The notes under the pieces: model-generated | Databases searched by the model: none | What the model saw: the letters and a program-made list of their open reading frames with translations, nothing else | What the model was told of the DNA's origin: nothing | Shown: positions 44,333-55,362 of the stretch, piece by piece | Position numbering within the stretch: position 1 is the first letter of the stretch | Layout: each line of letters opens with the position of its first letter | Position numbers and translations under genes: made by a program | NCBI GenBank assembly: GCA_007258455.2 | Contig: VDFB02252616.1 | Coordinates: 119,200,552-119,264,551, forward strand | DNA: 64,000 bases | Direction: 5' to 3' | From: Sequoia sempervirens | Taxonomy: Eukaryota; Streptophyta; Pinopsida; Cupressales; Cupressaceae

Positions 44333-44534
44333 CTACTCTTGTAACGCATCAATCTGTCTTTGGAGGGCTGCATCTCTCTTCCACTAGCATTTCTGCTGCC
44401 TCGACCACCTTTGGCACCACCACACCTATCAGGCATCACTCTTGGAGGCATCTTTCTTGACCTCGACCCACAACCATAGTCCTAGTGCGAACTGCCTCAC
44501 GATTGGCGATCTGTCCACACGCTCAAGAAAACCT

Positions 44535-44546
44535 GCTCTGATACCA
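44535..44546 (-). promoter_or_regulatory. Chromovirus primer-binding site
   Basis: The minus strand reads TGGTATCAGAGC, two bases from the 5' LTR edge (44549). Initiator tRNA-Met primer. Confidence 0.93.
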
Positions 44547-44548
44547 CT

Positions 44549-45254
44549 TGATGAGGGCACAACCCGAGACTTAGAAAATAACTCACAAACAAGAGAATAA
44601 TTTTATTATTAAGAAAATGGAGCTTCTTACATGCAGAGGATCTCAAATCCCCAAGTTCTACAACACATGCAAGTTACAGAAAGCTACAGAATCACCCTTT
44701 CACAATATGCGAGCTTGTCCCCAAAACGTTACCCAAAAATTAGAAACCCACCCATAAATAGAGCTCCTCTTTAGTTTGGAGCCAAAACAACATTCAAATT
44801 CGAGTTTAGGCGGTTTGGCGCTGAAAAATTACAACTTGAAGTTCAAATTTCAAAAGAACATTTGCAATTGTATCTTTTAGAAAGTGCGCCAACTTCCCGA
44901 GGCCATAACTTTTGATCCGGGACTCCGATTCGCGAACCGTTTGAACCATTGGAAAGGTCTTGAAGTCAATAACGCGCTTGAAATTTGCTACATTAATTTT
45001 AGCAAGTTTTGGGGCCATTCCGGGAACTCTAAGTGCCTCAAATCTAACTCGAAAGATTTTCAGGTGCAAATCTAGGAAACTAAAACTGCAATATCTTTCA
45101 ACCCAGGAATAAAAAATAAAAACCATAAATTGGGAATTTCATTATGACAAAAAGGGTATCCAAAAATGTAAAAACATCTAAAAATTGAGAAACTTGAAAT
45201 TTAACTATTTTTGGGTGATGCAAGATTGCCCTTACACCACTGGATGCTCCTGCA
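44549..45254 (-). repeat. Chromovirus 5' LTR
   Basis: 706 bp, from TGATGAGGGCACAACC to TGGATGCTCCTGCA on the plus strand; TAAAA (45255-45259) follows as the target duplication. The matching TAAAA on the left is at 39204-39208, with one extra C before the LTR. Confidence 0.92.
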
Positions 45255-45981
45255 TAAAAAATTGTATTGGTTCTTGAATGCCTTGCTCATGTAGGCCTAG
45301 TCCTCTTCCTTGATACCACATGCTTTGAAATATTCTGTTTGCAATGGGGTATTTTTTGTTTTGAAAACAAGATGCAAACCCATCATTATGTATGTGGAAA
45401 CTAATGCTTGGAATCTTCTCTTCTGCAAGAAAGCCTACTTTGACAAAAGTGGATGATCCTAGTTGATAGGATATTTTGGCTTTATCATTAGTCATGCTTG
45501 TGTCTTCTTGGTCATTTGGGACATCGATTTGATCCATGGTAGCTTTTGTCTCTTCTTTGACTTGATCCATGGTAGCTTGTTTATGTTCTTTTTGATCCGT
45601 AATAGCCTTTTTATGTTTTTCTTTGACTTGATCCATGTCATTTATTTGATTATCTATGTGTCCAAAGGAGGAAATTGTCTCATTTTGGGGAATGGAGGTG
45701 TTTGGAGTTTGGGTAGGATTGATTTCCAATGTTTTATCATGGATGGTATAAAGGTCAATGAGGAGATCATTTTTTATTTCTTGTTCAATGGTAGGATCTT
45801 GATCAACGATAGGTAGGTCTTGGGTGACATGGTTGTATAGAAGGATTTCTTGGATAGACTTAAGGATAGGATCATGGGATGGAATAGGATCACAAAAAAT
45901 ACTTTGATCTTGACATAAAGGGGGAGTTATGATGTCACACTTTGAACTTTCCTTTTGACATATATTCAAAGGTCTAGGCAA
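45255..45981 (-). CDS. G-patch-like ORF of the RT-less element (interrupted)
   Basis: About 240 residues, open from MPRPLNICQKES. It contains a DQVKEKHKKAITDQKEHKQA repeat-like acidic-basic stretch and a C-terminal G-patch-like region (QGRGLGLHEQGIQEPIQ). The chromovirus cuts it there; the frame continues beyond the insertion, at 39208 and below, as YENPRHQGLGYSSI, then a stop. G-patches are glycine-rich nucleic-acid-associated motifs also found in some retroelement Gag/protease proteins. The extra residues written after the Gln-rich end (MQEHPVV) come from the LTR. This is the only recognisable coding signal of the element. Confidence 0.6.
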
Positions 45982-46065
45982 TGGAATGTGAAATTGGCGA
46001 CCATGACTAAATTTTATTTTATTAGATGGAGTTGTAGGTTGGGATGGAGTGGATCAAAATGAAGT

Positions 46066-46170
46066 AGTGGAAGGTTGGTTATGATAGGACATAGAGTCTT
46101 GGAATGGATTAGTGGAAGGTTGGATAGGGTAGGATCTAGAGTCTTGGAATGGATTTGTGGAAGGCTGGTT
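46066..46170. repeat. 45-bp tandem repeat
   Basis: Copies start at 46066, 46111 and 46156 (the third partial), each with AGTGGAAGGTTGG and AGAGTCTTGGAATGGATT. On the element's sense strand the unit keeps an open 15-residue period (LPLIHSKTL...P). Confidence 0.85.
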
Positions 46171-47283
46171 TCCCTTGTCAAGGTTAGGATAAAGATGACC
46201 AATGGATGTGCCAAATGGCTCTTGATAGTGAGGGTATATGGATGAATGACTAGGGCTTATGGATTGTTGGTAAGAAGGGTATGTGGGTAGTTGACCATGG
46301 GTTGAGGTTGATTAGTATTTGGATTTGATGAATTGTCTTTTGAAGTGTATGGCTTGTTGGTATTGACCATTATAGAGTAACTTGTATTCAACTTGACTAG
46401 CAAGCATATCAAGGTAAATTACAGACATGGTGGTGAGGTCTAAATGCCAGGGCTAGGATGAAAATGAGGATGAGAAGTTTGACTTGGAGATGATGTGGAC
46501 GGATTGACTTGGAGGACACCTAGATTTATTTATTTTTGAAATATTTCTAATGTTTTTGGATTTTATTTTTATTTTTATTTTGGTTTTTGATTTTTTTTGC
46601 TTGATTAAGATTTAAATATTGAATACACATTCACACACGCAAGAAAAGATTTGATGCAAGATGTAATGCAAATGATTATGATAAGAAGACACTTCCAAGC
46701 ACAAGAACAATCCTAGCAATTATTCAAGCGAGGAGATCGGCCAATGGTATTAAACTAGGATGCACAAGGATCTATTGATGTCCTCTATATACCTTGAAGA
46801 TACGTGAGGCCCAATTCCATGAATTTGAAAGGAGAATAATTCCAAACAACCTGGAGAAGAGGGTAACCCACACTCCACCTTCACTTCCCAAAGGTATAAA
46901 GTTCTTTGGGGCTTATCCAAGATTGATAAGATTCTACTTCCAAGAGGCATGTCTTTAGATTCACCCCCCGCTATTTATACTCCACTAGAATGCTAGAGTT
47001 GAGGTCATCCCCTAGAGTGATCACTTCTCTAGGCTGACCCCCTAAGAAGGTTACAAAAAACTGATGCAAATAATTCTTTTGATCTCCAAGATCATATGAT
47101 AATACAAGGAGAGAGCATACACATGTATTTGATCACAAGAAATGCTCATTAACCTTAGAAATTGAAATGTATGATGTGAAAATGAGAGTGTTGAAGAGTG
47201 CTTTTGATTCCCAAGATCATATGGAATGCAAGGGAAGAGAATACACACCTCCAAGCACAAACAAGATAACCAAGCAATGCAAG

Positions 47284-47420
47284 CACTTGTTCTTTTTAAG
47301 CCTAAATTGAAATGTGATTTTGAGAAGACACTTATTCTTTTTAAGCCCAAATTGAACTATGATTTTGAGAAGACACTTGTTCTTTTTAAGCCTAAATTGA
47401 AATGTGATTTTGAGAAGACA
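47284..47420. repeat. 45-bp tandem repeat, three copies
   Basis: Copies start at 47284, 47329 and 47374: CACTTGTTCTTTTTAAGCC, then TAAATTGAA and GATTTTGAGAAGA. Open on the plus strand as a 15-residue period (LVLFKPKLKCDFEKT), i.e. antisense to the element. Confidence 0.92.
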
Positions 47421-48284
47421 AGATTAAGATATAAGTTGAAAAGTGTGCACCTAGACTTTATTTAGCTCCAAATTTTTTTCCACTTGATCCAATTTGTCTT
47501 TTGAAGTGTTTAGTTTTTGCACATTCACAAAACCAACAAAGCAAAAACCCTAACAAGATAATTGATCACTAATATTAGAGGGTTAGCTAGTCAAGGCAAA
47601 TCTAATTTTTGGAAATATTTTTGGCATAAAAAAAAAAGAACAAAACCTTACTGAAATTTCAAGATCTTTCCAAAAATGTAAAGAAATCTAAAAAATTTGC
47701 TGATTTGCATTCAAAATTAATTTTTCATGAAAAATAATTAAAAAATTATATAAAATTTAAAATAGGTCCAAAGATTATGATTTTTTTACGGAAATATCTT
47801 GAAATCATCCCAAATCTACAAAAAAAAAATTGTGAAAAGATCTGCAACCGTTTGTGAGATATATGCAAATCTTTCTAAAACCCTAATTTTCAAAGATTTG
47901 ATTTTTGTCTAATTATTTTTCATCTAAATTAAAAATATAAAGAAAAAAATCCTATTAGAATTCAAATAGATTTCCAGAAATATAAAATAATATAAAAAAT
48001 TTGCTAATTTGCTCTCAAAATTAATTTTTCATGAAAAATAATTTTTTTTTTTTATAAATAATTAAAAACATATCCAAAAAATCTGATTTTTGGATTGAAG
48101 GCTCTTGATATTGTCCTCAACCTGCAATTTTTTTTTGTGAAAAAATATGTAGCCATTTGAGAGATATGGTCAAATATTTTCAAACCCTAGGCTTGTGTCT
48201 CCAACCCTAGCTGCAAAATGTAAGTCTCCAAATTTTTGCACAAAATAAAAATATAAGATTAGGAAAATCTGCAAAAATTCATTT

Positions 48285-48300
48285 CACGTTGGGTTCATCA
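48285..48300 (-). promoter_or_regulatory. Possible PBS of the RT-less element
   Basis: The minus strand reads TGATGAACCCAACGTG, one base from the LTR edge. It is not the initiator-Met site used by the other elements here. CCCAACGTG matches part of a tRNA-Lys-type primer site but TGATGAA does not match well; the primer is undetermined. Confidence 0.4.
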
Positions 48301-48301
48301 A

Positions 48302-49375
48302 TGTAAATCAGGGATTTAATTATCAAGGTTAGGAAATAAAGCATGTGAATCAAACCACAATAAACAATGAAGCACAAATATGCATAAAGACATAAAACAT
48401 GGAACAATATTACCAAAAGTCTTCATACCATTATTGATTCACCTTCATTGAACTTCTCCATTTTGATTGATATGAATAATTGCCCTTAGATTTTTGAGTA
48501 TGCAAATAGGCCTAATGACAATGACAAAGCAAAATATTGAAGATTCTAATTGACTATGGATGCGCTTGACTTGATGTTGATAGACTTGATAGACTTGATA
48601 GCAAGATAGCTTGTAGATTCTCTAAGATGTCCAAGATGTAAGATGTCTAAGATGTCTAAAATTTTCTAGATGTCTCCAAGATGTCTAAGATGAAGAAATG
48701 GCAATGATAGAGGTCTTTTATAGGAAAGACAATTTTGAATGAAGGACTAAGATTGAAAGTCAATAATCAATGGCCAAGAATGAAAGATGTAGTGTGGACT
48801 AGGGTTAGGGAAAAATTAGGGCAAATGATAAGGATTGACGGTTAAGATCAAGGGTGGAGGTTAATTGAGACATGCATAGATAAAGAATTGATGTGGGAGA
48901 TAAGATTGGCATAGACAAATAGGTGATTGGAGATTAAATAATAATAAAATTATTTAATCTAGGTGGCCAATGAATAATTAAATAATTTAATATAATTATT
49001 TAATTATAGAAGAATGTGACAAAGGGAATCTTTTGAATTAAATAATGATTTAATTCAAAATTCAAGAGAGTGGACCAAATTAAATAAATAAAATTTATTT
49101 AATTTATGAGAGAAGAGGCTAATGAATAATTAAATAATTGAAGTAATTATTTAATTATAGTAGAAAGTGGTATACAAATTAAATAAATAAGAATTTAATT
49201 AATTTTAGAAAGAAAGGGACATAAAATTTATTTAATTAATCAAGGAGGAATGAAGATAGAAATGAATTAATTAAATAATTAAAATTATTTAATTAATAAA
49301 AGACACAACATTATGAAAGGGGAAATTATGGAGAATTTAGAAGTTGCAGGCCTACGACAATTTTTAGTGTCTACA
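48302..49375 (-). repeat. 5' LTR of the RT-less element
   Basis: Plus-strand ends TGTAAATCAGGGATTTAATT and TTTTTAGTGTCTACA. About 1,074 bp; about 80 bp shorter than its partner, mostly by losses in the AT-rich array. Confidence 0.93.
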
Positions 49376-51268
49376 GCCATATGTTTGCAATTTCTCCTCC
49401 ATTTCCTGTATTTTTATTTCTCTTTTCTTGTTCTTCTTTTCATAGTTCTGTATTAACTCTTCCAAATGTTTGATTCTATCCAAGGCTTCTTGGAGTTCCT
49501 TTCTAACATTTCTTTCTTCTATATACATTTCTTCTGTTTCCATAAACTGCTCATTACCTCTCCCTTCATAGTTCTCATAGGTAGAACTGTCTAGGGTTTC
49601 TCTTGTGTTTTCTTAGCAACAAACACATCTTCTGATTCTGAATCAGAAGTAGTAGACACATATCTCTTCCTCTTCATATTTATATTTACATTGTTAGGGA
49701 TATTTCCCTTCCCTTTAGAGTCCGTCTCTACTAACATGACATTTTCTTCCTACTGTTCTCTGTCCTTTTTCTCTTCTTCGAGTTTCTCTATAATTCCCCT
49801 CATTACACCCTGTCTCTTTAATCTACTTGAACATCTAGGTGTAGGTGTTTAATTCTTAACATCCTTCTCCTTTTTAACACCCTTTTTCTTCTTTTTAACA
49901 TCCTTCTTCTTTTCTATTTTAGAAGGTGTGGATGATGTGGATGTACTACCTCTTCCGCTCTTAATTTTTTGTGATTTTGAAGAAGATGGAATTTCCTCAA
50001 TTATTGGTGACCTAGACCCTAGTACATTGTGCTCCTCATTCTCACCTTGGCTACGAGTAGGTGAAGCCATAGGTGATACATGAGGGCTTTCTTTTATAGG
50101 TTCATCTTGTGTCTCTAAAGTCTCAAGTATCACAGGTGCATCTAGTCAACTATTAGTATCTTCACATCCCTTAAAATATTCCTAGTCTACTTGTGGGTAC
50201 TGAATTCTCAAGCTTCTTTTTACCAATAAAGAAATAAAAAAGTAGTGTGATAGGGAAGTGTCACTTTGTTTCCTTCGATATTCTAATGCCATTATTTTCA
50301 ATAGATTATAAACAAAATTTGGCACATTTACCAGCCTATTGTGCCGAAGGTAACTAAGCAATTTAAAATGTTTGTATACAAAATATTTTTCCTACTACCA
50401 TAGGTAATATATCTAACAATATAGGGAGCATAATTATCCCATAACCATGGAAGAGAGAGCCTCTTTGTACCTTGTGAAGATGAGTCCAAATTCTCTCCTC
50501 GTTCACATAATTCCTCTCTAGTTGTAACTGCATCAGTGCGTATTGGAAACTCTACTCCAATTATAGGTAACCCAGAAAACTATGCTATGGCAACCTCAAA
50601 TGCATCCACTGATAGTCCTTTCACCATTGTTTCATCATGTTCCAGTGTAGCTACAAACCTTCTTGCTATATCATTGTCAAATTCTATTAGTTTCAGGAAA
50701 TAATCAAGTCAACCAACTCTAGTAAAAATAGGTAAGACCATTACATCTTCCAATATTTTCTTATAAACCGATGACTCTCTCCTAATAAAATTTCCCCCCA
50801 TTATGAATTTCTTTTCTTTTCTCAATGTGTTTAACCCTAAAAAATCAGCTTAACTCCACTCCACCTTCAAAACCCTTCTTCTTTCTACTATTTCTTCCCA
50901 CACTTTTACTACCATATCATAACTATAACTCACCTTCTTAGTATCAACTTAATTTGAGCTCACAAATGGGTTCTAGGTTCAACTTTGGGTTGGACTTAGC
51001 TCAAGTTCATAGGTTTAGAATTTGGCAATTTGGAAGTATCAACAAAAAATAGATGTAATTTAGGAGGCTTTTGCATATCACATATATCTATTGCATTTAG
51101 TTTAGGTGATAAAATTTGAAAAAAATTGGTTAGTTGAGTTGTACCCTCCCCCCAACTTAATGAATGAAGTGACCTCACTTCAACTTGTGTTTTGGAAACG
51201 GTATGATTAGAAAATATGGATTGTAATGGTATGAATATTTCACATGCATAATTTAATATGAAAGACAT
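49376..51268 (-). pseudogene. Athila-like element: env-like ORF, 5' part
   Basis: Decayed minus-strand reading across several frames. Around 50700-50350: GLPIIGVEFPIRTDAV, LSLPWLWDNYAPYIVRYITY and a Leu-rich helical block (LLSYLRHNRLVNVPNF, then YNLLKIMA). Then a Ser/Pro-rich segment (SPHVSPMASPTRSQG) and a Lys-rich nuclear-signal-like run (KIEKKKDVKKKKKGVKKEK, 49849-50133), then MKRKRYVSTTSDSESED. Last comes a coiled coil (LQEALDRIKHLEELIQNYEK) running into LQTY at the RT-less element edge. This resembles the large non-enzymatic ORF of Athila-type elements. No fusion-protein features are seen. Confidence 0.55.
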
Positions 51269-51973
51269 AATGAGAGCTTTAAGAAATCTATAGTAATTAT
51301 GATAGCGTACCTTGCGTACTTGTCAAAAGAGACTAATTGATCATCGTGTGTGTAAACTTAATAAATTGTATCTAGATTATGATTTTATGTGACCAAAAGT
51401 AATTGCAAGTGAATGAATTATGAGGTGGCAGATGCAAATTGATGGAATAGATTAAACATATAAGAGCTGGTGATGTGACAATTCGAACAATCAAAATTTG
51501 AATTGGTAGCATGAAATTAACGAAGAGTGTCATGGATAATTATTACAAAATGATGGATAGTGCATGCGAGTAGTCATGAGGTGAATGGGTGTGAACTACA
51601 ATTAATGTGGTGCCAAATAATTTGAAGTTTTTTTCTTTTCTTCTACCAAATGACACTATGAGTACCTTCAGAAACAAGACCCGTTTTGAATGTTGACAAC
51701 TATGATGCTATAGGTCCCTACAGTATCAAGACCCTTTCTAAATGTGTAATAATTAAATATAAAATAGGCCCCTCTAGTGAAAATATGAACATCATTAGAA
51801 CCGTGATATGTGTGCTTGTGAGATAAAGTAAAAAATTAATCCTAAGTGATATGAGGGATTGAGCTGTGTAGCTCAATCACTGGGTCACCTAAAGTACTAG
51901 GTATATCATGTGCTACTGAGATATCACTTTGGGTGTTTGAACTTGTATTTGGATTGTTTCAAGCACCATATTA
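51269..51973. other. Spacer between env-like ORF and pol
   Basis: AT-rich; no gene or repeat recognised. Confidence 0.5.
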
Positions 51974-53083
51974 CTAAAATAAGGAGAACATGAAATCATC
52001 TTTTTGTAGTGGTTTCTTATATAGCTTCAATTTGTGGCCATTAACCAAAAGAGAGAATCTAATCGCATCTATGGTGTGCAACTTGACTGCTCCATTAGGA
52101 TAGAATTGATTGATTTCATAGGATCCCAACCACCTGGATTGGAGTTTCCCTTTGAATTATTTGTACCTTGAATCATATAACAATGCCCAGTACCCTATAT
52201 TAAAGTCCTTTGTTTTGATATACTGTTCATGCCACTTCATCTTTTGTTGTTGTACTACCGTAGTGTGATGGATCTCCTCCATCCCAATTTCATCCAATCC
52301 ATTTAAATTATGTAACCTCTCATTTTTATATGATGTTAGATCCATTTCCAATTCCATTGTTTTCCTCAATGTCTTATATTCAAACTCAATTGGAAGGATT
52401 ATTGTTTTACCATACACTAGATCATAGGGTGTAAAACTAGTTGTTATTTTCCAAGTTTTTCTATATGCCCATACTACTTTTGGTAACCTTGCAACCCAAT
52501 CTTTCCTATGCAGCCATACTATCTTGGTGATAATACTTTTAGTTTCTCTATTAGTAACCTCGACCATTAGCCTAAGGGCGGTAAGGTGTTGACTTCTTGT
52601 GCCTAGTTTGGTGATGAGGTCTAAAGTAAATTGTGGACCTTGATCACTGACTATTTCCTTAGGTACTCCATACCTAGTGAATATATGCTCATACAAGAAT
52701 TTAGCCACATTTCCATCTTTGGAAAACTGTAATGTCTTTACTTCTACCCACTTAGTCAAGTAATCAGTGCAAACAAGAATGCATTCCTTGTTGTTGGAAG
52801 TACGTGAGATTGGTCCAATAAAGTCTAAACCCCATTTGTCAAAAGGATCTAGTGCTAACTGAGGCTGTAGTGGAATTTCATCACTCCTTGTTGGTTTACC
52901 CATCCTTTGGCACTTATCACAACTTCTTGTGTATTTATCAGAATCCTTGTGCAAAGTTGGCCAATAATAACCAGTTCTAAGGATCTTGAATGTTCTTTTT
53001 GTTACAAAATGACCTCCACATGGCTCATCATGGCAAGCATTCATGATATCAAAGATTTCATCTTCCCTTATGCACCTTCTCAT
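51974..53083 (-). pseudogene. Athila-like integrase
   Basis: H2C2 zinc region: NACHDEPCGGHFVTKRTFK with CDKCQRMGK. Core: first Asp in WGLDFIGPISRTSNN, second in EIVSDQGPQFT, Glu in VEVTNRETKS. About 12 residues between the second Asp and the Glu are altered (HLTALRLM in place of a HS-x-Y-x-PQ-type block). Then VWAYRKTWKITTSFTPYDLVYGK and, after one stop (52157), LQSRWLGSYEI and LVNGHKLKLYKKPL, ending at TAG (51974-51976). There is no chromodomain, which separates it from the chromoviruses here and fits the Athila/Tat clade. Confidence 0.9.
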
Positions 53084-53152
53084 GATGTTGTTAGGGCCAG
53101 TGTAAAATAGATAACTTGATATCCAAGAGTATGGAAAAAATTTGTGTACCAG

Positions 53153-54523
53153 CTATCTCTTTTCCCTTAGAGAAAAGTGTGATGGAATTTTCCCTGTTAC
53201 TAAATAATTTTCCTCAGCATACCATGGCATATGTACATTAAGAGTAAACAAGTATTCATCTGGAAATGAATCATCCACTACCCCTTCAACTGATTGTGTT
53301 GGAAATCTTGAAAGAAAATCTTCCACTACATTAGCTTTACAAGGTTTGTTCACTATTGTAATATCAAATTCTTGTAGGAGTAGCCACTTGACTAATATTC
53401 CTCCTACTACAGGTTTTTTCATAAGATATCTGATAGTTGTATGATTTTTGTGGAAAAAAAATGAATAACCAGAGATATAATGCCCAATTTTATTGATGGC
53501 ATATACCACTACTAGCATCTCTTTTTCAGTAATAGTATATTTCAGCTCTAATCCTTGAAGATTCTTACTAATGTAGTAAATTACATACTCTTTTATACCT
53601 TCTTTCTAACCCAAAACTACTCCAATAGAAAAATATGAAGCATCTGTATGTATATGAAAGGGTAAGGTCCAATTTGCCCCCCTCAAAACAGATGCTTGAG
53701 TCAAGGATTTCTTCAACTCTTCAAAGGAGTGTTGGAATCCTAATGCCCACTCAAATTCAATGTATTTACACAACAAAACAAATAATGGTGCAACGATTTT
53801 ATTGAAGTCTTTAATAAACCTCTTGTAGTAGCCTACATGGCCAAGGAAACTTTTGATATCTCTTTGCTTCTGTGGAATAGGTAATGTAGAAATAATTTCT
53901 ATTTTATGTGGATCAACTTGAATCCCTGCACTAGATATGAAGTTCCCTAAAACAATTCCCTTTGTCATCATCATAAATAAATTTTCATTGTTGAGTGATA
54001 GGTTGCATTCTTTACATCTTTTAAATACCTTTTCCAGATTATTGAGGGCTTCCTCATAAGTCTCTCCATATGTGGTAAAATCCTCCATATATATCTCCAT
54101 ATAGTCATGAGCATAATAAAAAAATATGTTGAGCAGTGCCCTCTGAAAAGTAGTTGGAGTGTTGCATAAACCAAAGGACAAAATAGAGTAGGCATAAGTA
54201 CCCCAAGGGCATGTGAATGTAGTTTTGCCCTAATCTTTTGGAGCAATTTTTATCCAATTGCAACCACTAAAATCATTTAGAAATGAAAAATACTTTTTCC
54301 CAGCTAAAGAATCAAGCACTTGATTTATAAAGGGAAATGGGAAGTGGTCCTTTCGAGTGGATGTGTTTAATTCCTTTTAATCTACACAAATTATCCACTT
54401 TCCACCTTTCTTGGGAACAATGACCAAAGGGGAGACCCACTCATTGCCAGATATAAAATAAAGCCCACATCAAGGAGTTTTTGAAGTTTAACTTTCACTA
54501 TGTCACTTAAGGTAGGATTCATT
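53153..54523 (-). pseudogene. Athila-like reverse transcriptase and RNase H
   Basis: In the same frame as the integrase, with stops near 54230, 53605 and 53150 only. RT: NEWVSPLVIVPKKGGKW (near 54450), FPFPFINQVLDSLAGKKYFS, LSFGLCNTPTTFQRALLNIF, then the catalytic box as YMEDFTTYGETYEEAL (YMDD-type with Asp to Glu), QKQRDIKSFLGHVGYYKRFI and FHIHTDASYFSIGVVLG. RNase H continues through TITEKEMLVVVYAINKI. The N-terminal part (gag, protease, start of RT) is cut at 54524 by the CACTA-type end. Confidence 0.92.
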
Positions 54524-54535
54524 CACTACAACAAA
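54524..54535 (+). repeat. CACTA-type terminal repeat
   Basis: CACTACAACAAA, directly abutting the truncated pol frame. Termini of this family usually read CACTACAAGAAA or CACTACAACAAA. Confidence 0.6.
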
Positions 54536-54599
54536 TCCTTGTGATTAGCTCCTTTTTTTGCTTCCACACACTGTTTTAATGTATTTTTCTCCATTTTTT

Positions 54600-55130
54600 G
54601 GGAAAAGTTGACGCTATTTTTTGGGATGGTGCTATTTTCAGTGTTTTTTGCGCCAATTAGAACAAGTCGGTGCTAAATCAGGCACACATTTGTGCCATAA
54701 TTAGCACTGCTATTAACGCCCACTGTAATGGCCTTATTAATGCTAAGATTATCACCCAAAACAACACCTATTGTAACGCCTAGATTAGTGCCTAAATTAG
54801 CAACTAGATTTGTGCCAACCAAAACAAGCCGGCGCTAATTTAGGCACAAACTTGCACTGACATTAACGCCACAATTAGTACCAAGATTCGTGCCCCTATT
54901 AATGCCCATTATAACACCCTTATTAACACCTAGATTAATGCCAATATTAGTGCCAAAACTAGCACCTACTATAACAACCAGGTTAGCGCCTATTTTAGCA
55001 ATCAGATTAGCGTCTACATTAGCACCCATATTAGTGCCTTAAGTAGCACCTATTTTAGTGCCTACTTTAGAGCCCTATTTGGCACCTAATTTAGGACCTA
55101 ATTTAGCACCTAATTGTCGTGATCTAGTAG
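54600..55130. repeat. Degenerate 12-bp repeats (TTAG(C/T)(A/G)CCTA type)
   Basis: Some forty variants of a word like ATTAGCACCTA or GCGCTAATTTAGGC in both orientations, with a period close to 12 bp. The minus-strand frame 54835-55029 shows the same period as a G-x-N-x four-residue repeat; it is not a protein gene. Position just inside the CACTA terminus fits subterminal transposase-binding repeats. Confidence 0.75.
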
Positions 55131-55362
55131 GGATTAAGGGTGTTAGAACAAAAAATCCTTCCCTAATATTCACTAGCCTTCAGTTGCTTGCCTATATTTC
55201 ACTTGCATCAAAAGATCTAATGCCTTTGATTTTTCATTGTATTTAACATGAAATGCAAAATTTGTGTGACAAGATCCATATTGTCACCAACATTCCCCAT
55301 TTATTCCTCCAGATAATCATAAAAAAAGAATTTTTTTCCTTTACTATAGTACTTTGTGCAGA
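55131..55362. other. Unassigned spacer
   Basis: No feature seen between the 12-bp repeats and the first telomere-like block. Confidence 0.5.

Larger units (their letters stand above)
39210..45254 (-). mobile_element. Chromovirus (Ty3/gypsy with chromodomain), full length, decayed
   Basis: Complete order on the minus strand: 5' LTR (44549-45254), initiator-Met PBS, gag, zinc knuckle, protease, RT-RNase H, integrase, chromodomain, 3' LTR (39210-39911). It interrupts the G-patch ORF of the RT-less element. Removing it and one TTTTA duplication restores IQFF joined to YENPRHQ in frame. A single extra G remains at the 3' LTR edge. Confidence 0.93.
46014..48284 (-). other. Internal 5' half of the RT-less element
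   Basis: Carries two separate 45-bp tandem repeats (46066-46170 and 47284-47420) and long A/T runs near 47620-48060. Small frames are repeat-derived. No enzyme motif. Confidence 0.6.
34704..49375 (-). mobile_element. RT-less LTR element (LARD-like) hosting a chromovirus
   Basis: LTRs of the same family lie at 34704-35859 and 48302-49375. Without the nested 6-kb chromovirus the internal part is about 6.4 kb and has no RT, protease or integrase motif. It does encode one G-patch-containing frame. The flanks ATCAT (34699-34703) and GCCAT (49376-49380) fit a 5-bp duplication with two transitions; removing the insertion restores the env-like frame (LQTY joined to DHGTK). The element is minus-strand by its PPT (35860-35877). 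Confidence 0.85.

Noticed and set aside
54835..55029. 64-residue G-x-N repeat protein
   Set aside because: The 4-residue period is just the 12-bp DNA repeat read through; no start context, and neighbouring copies are not open.
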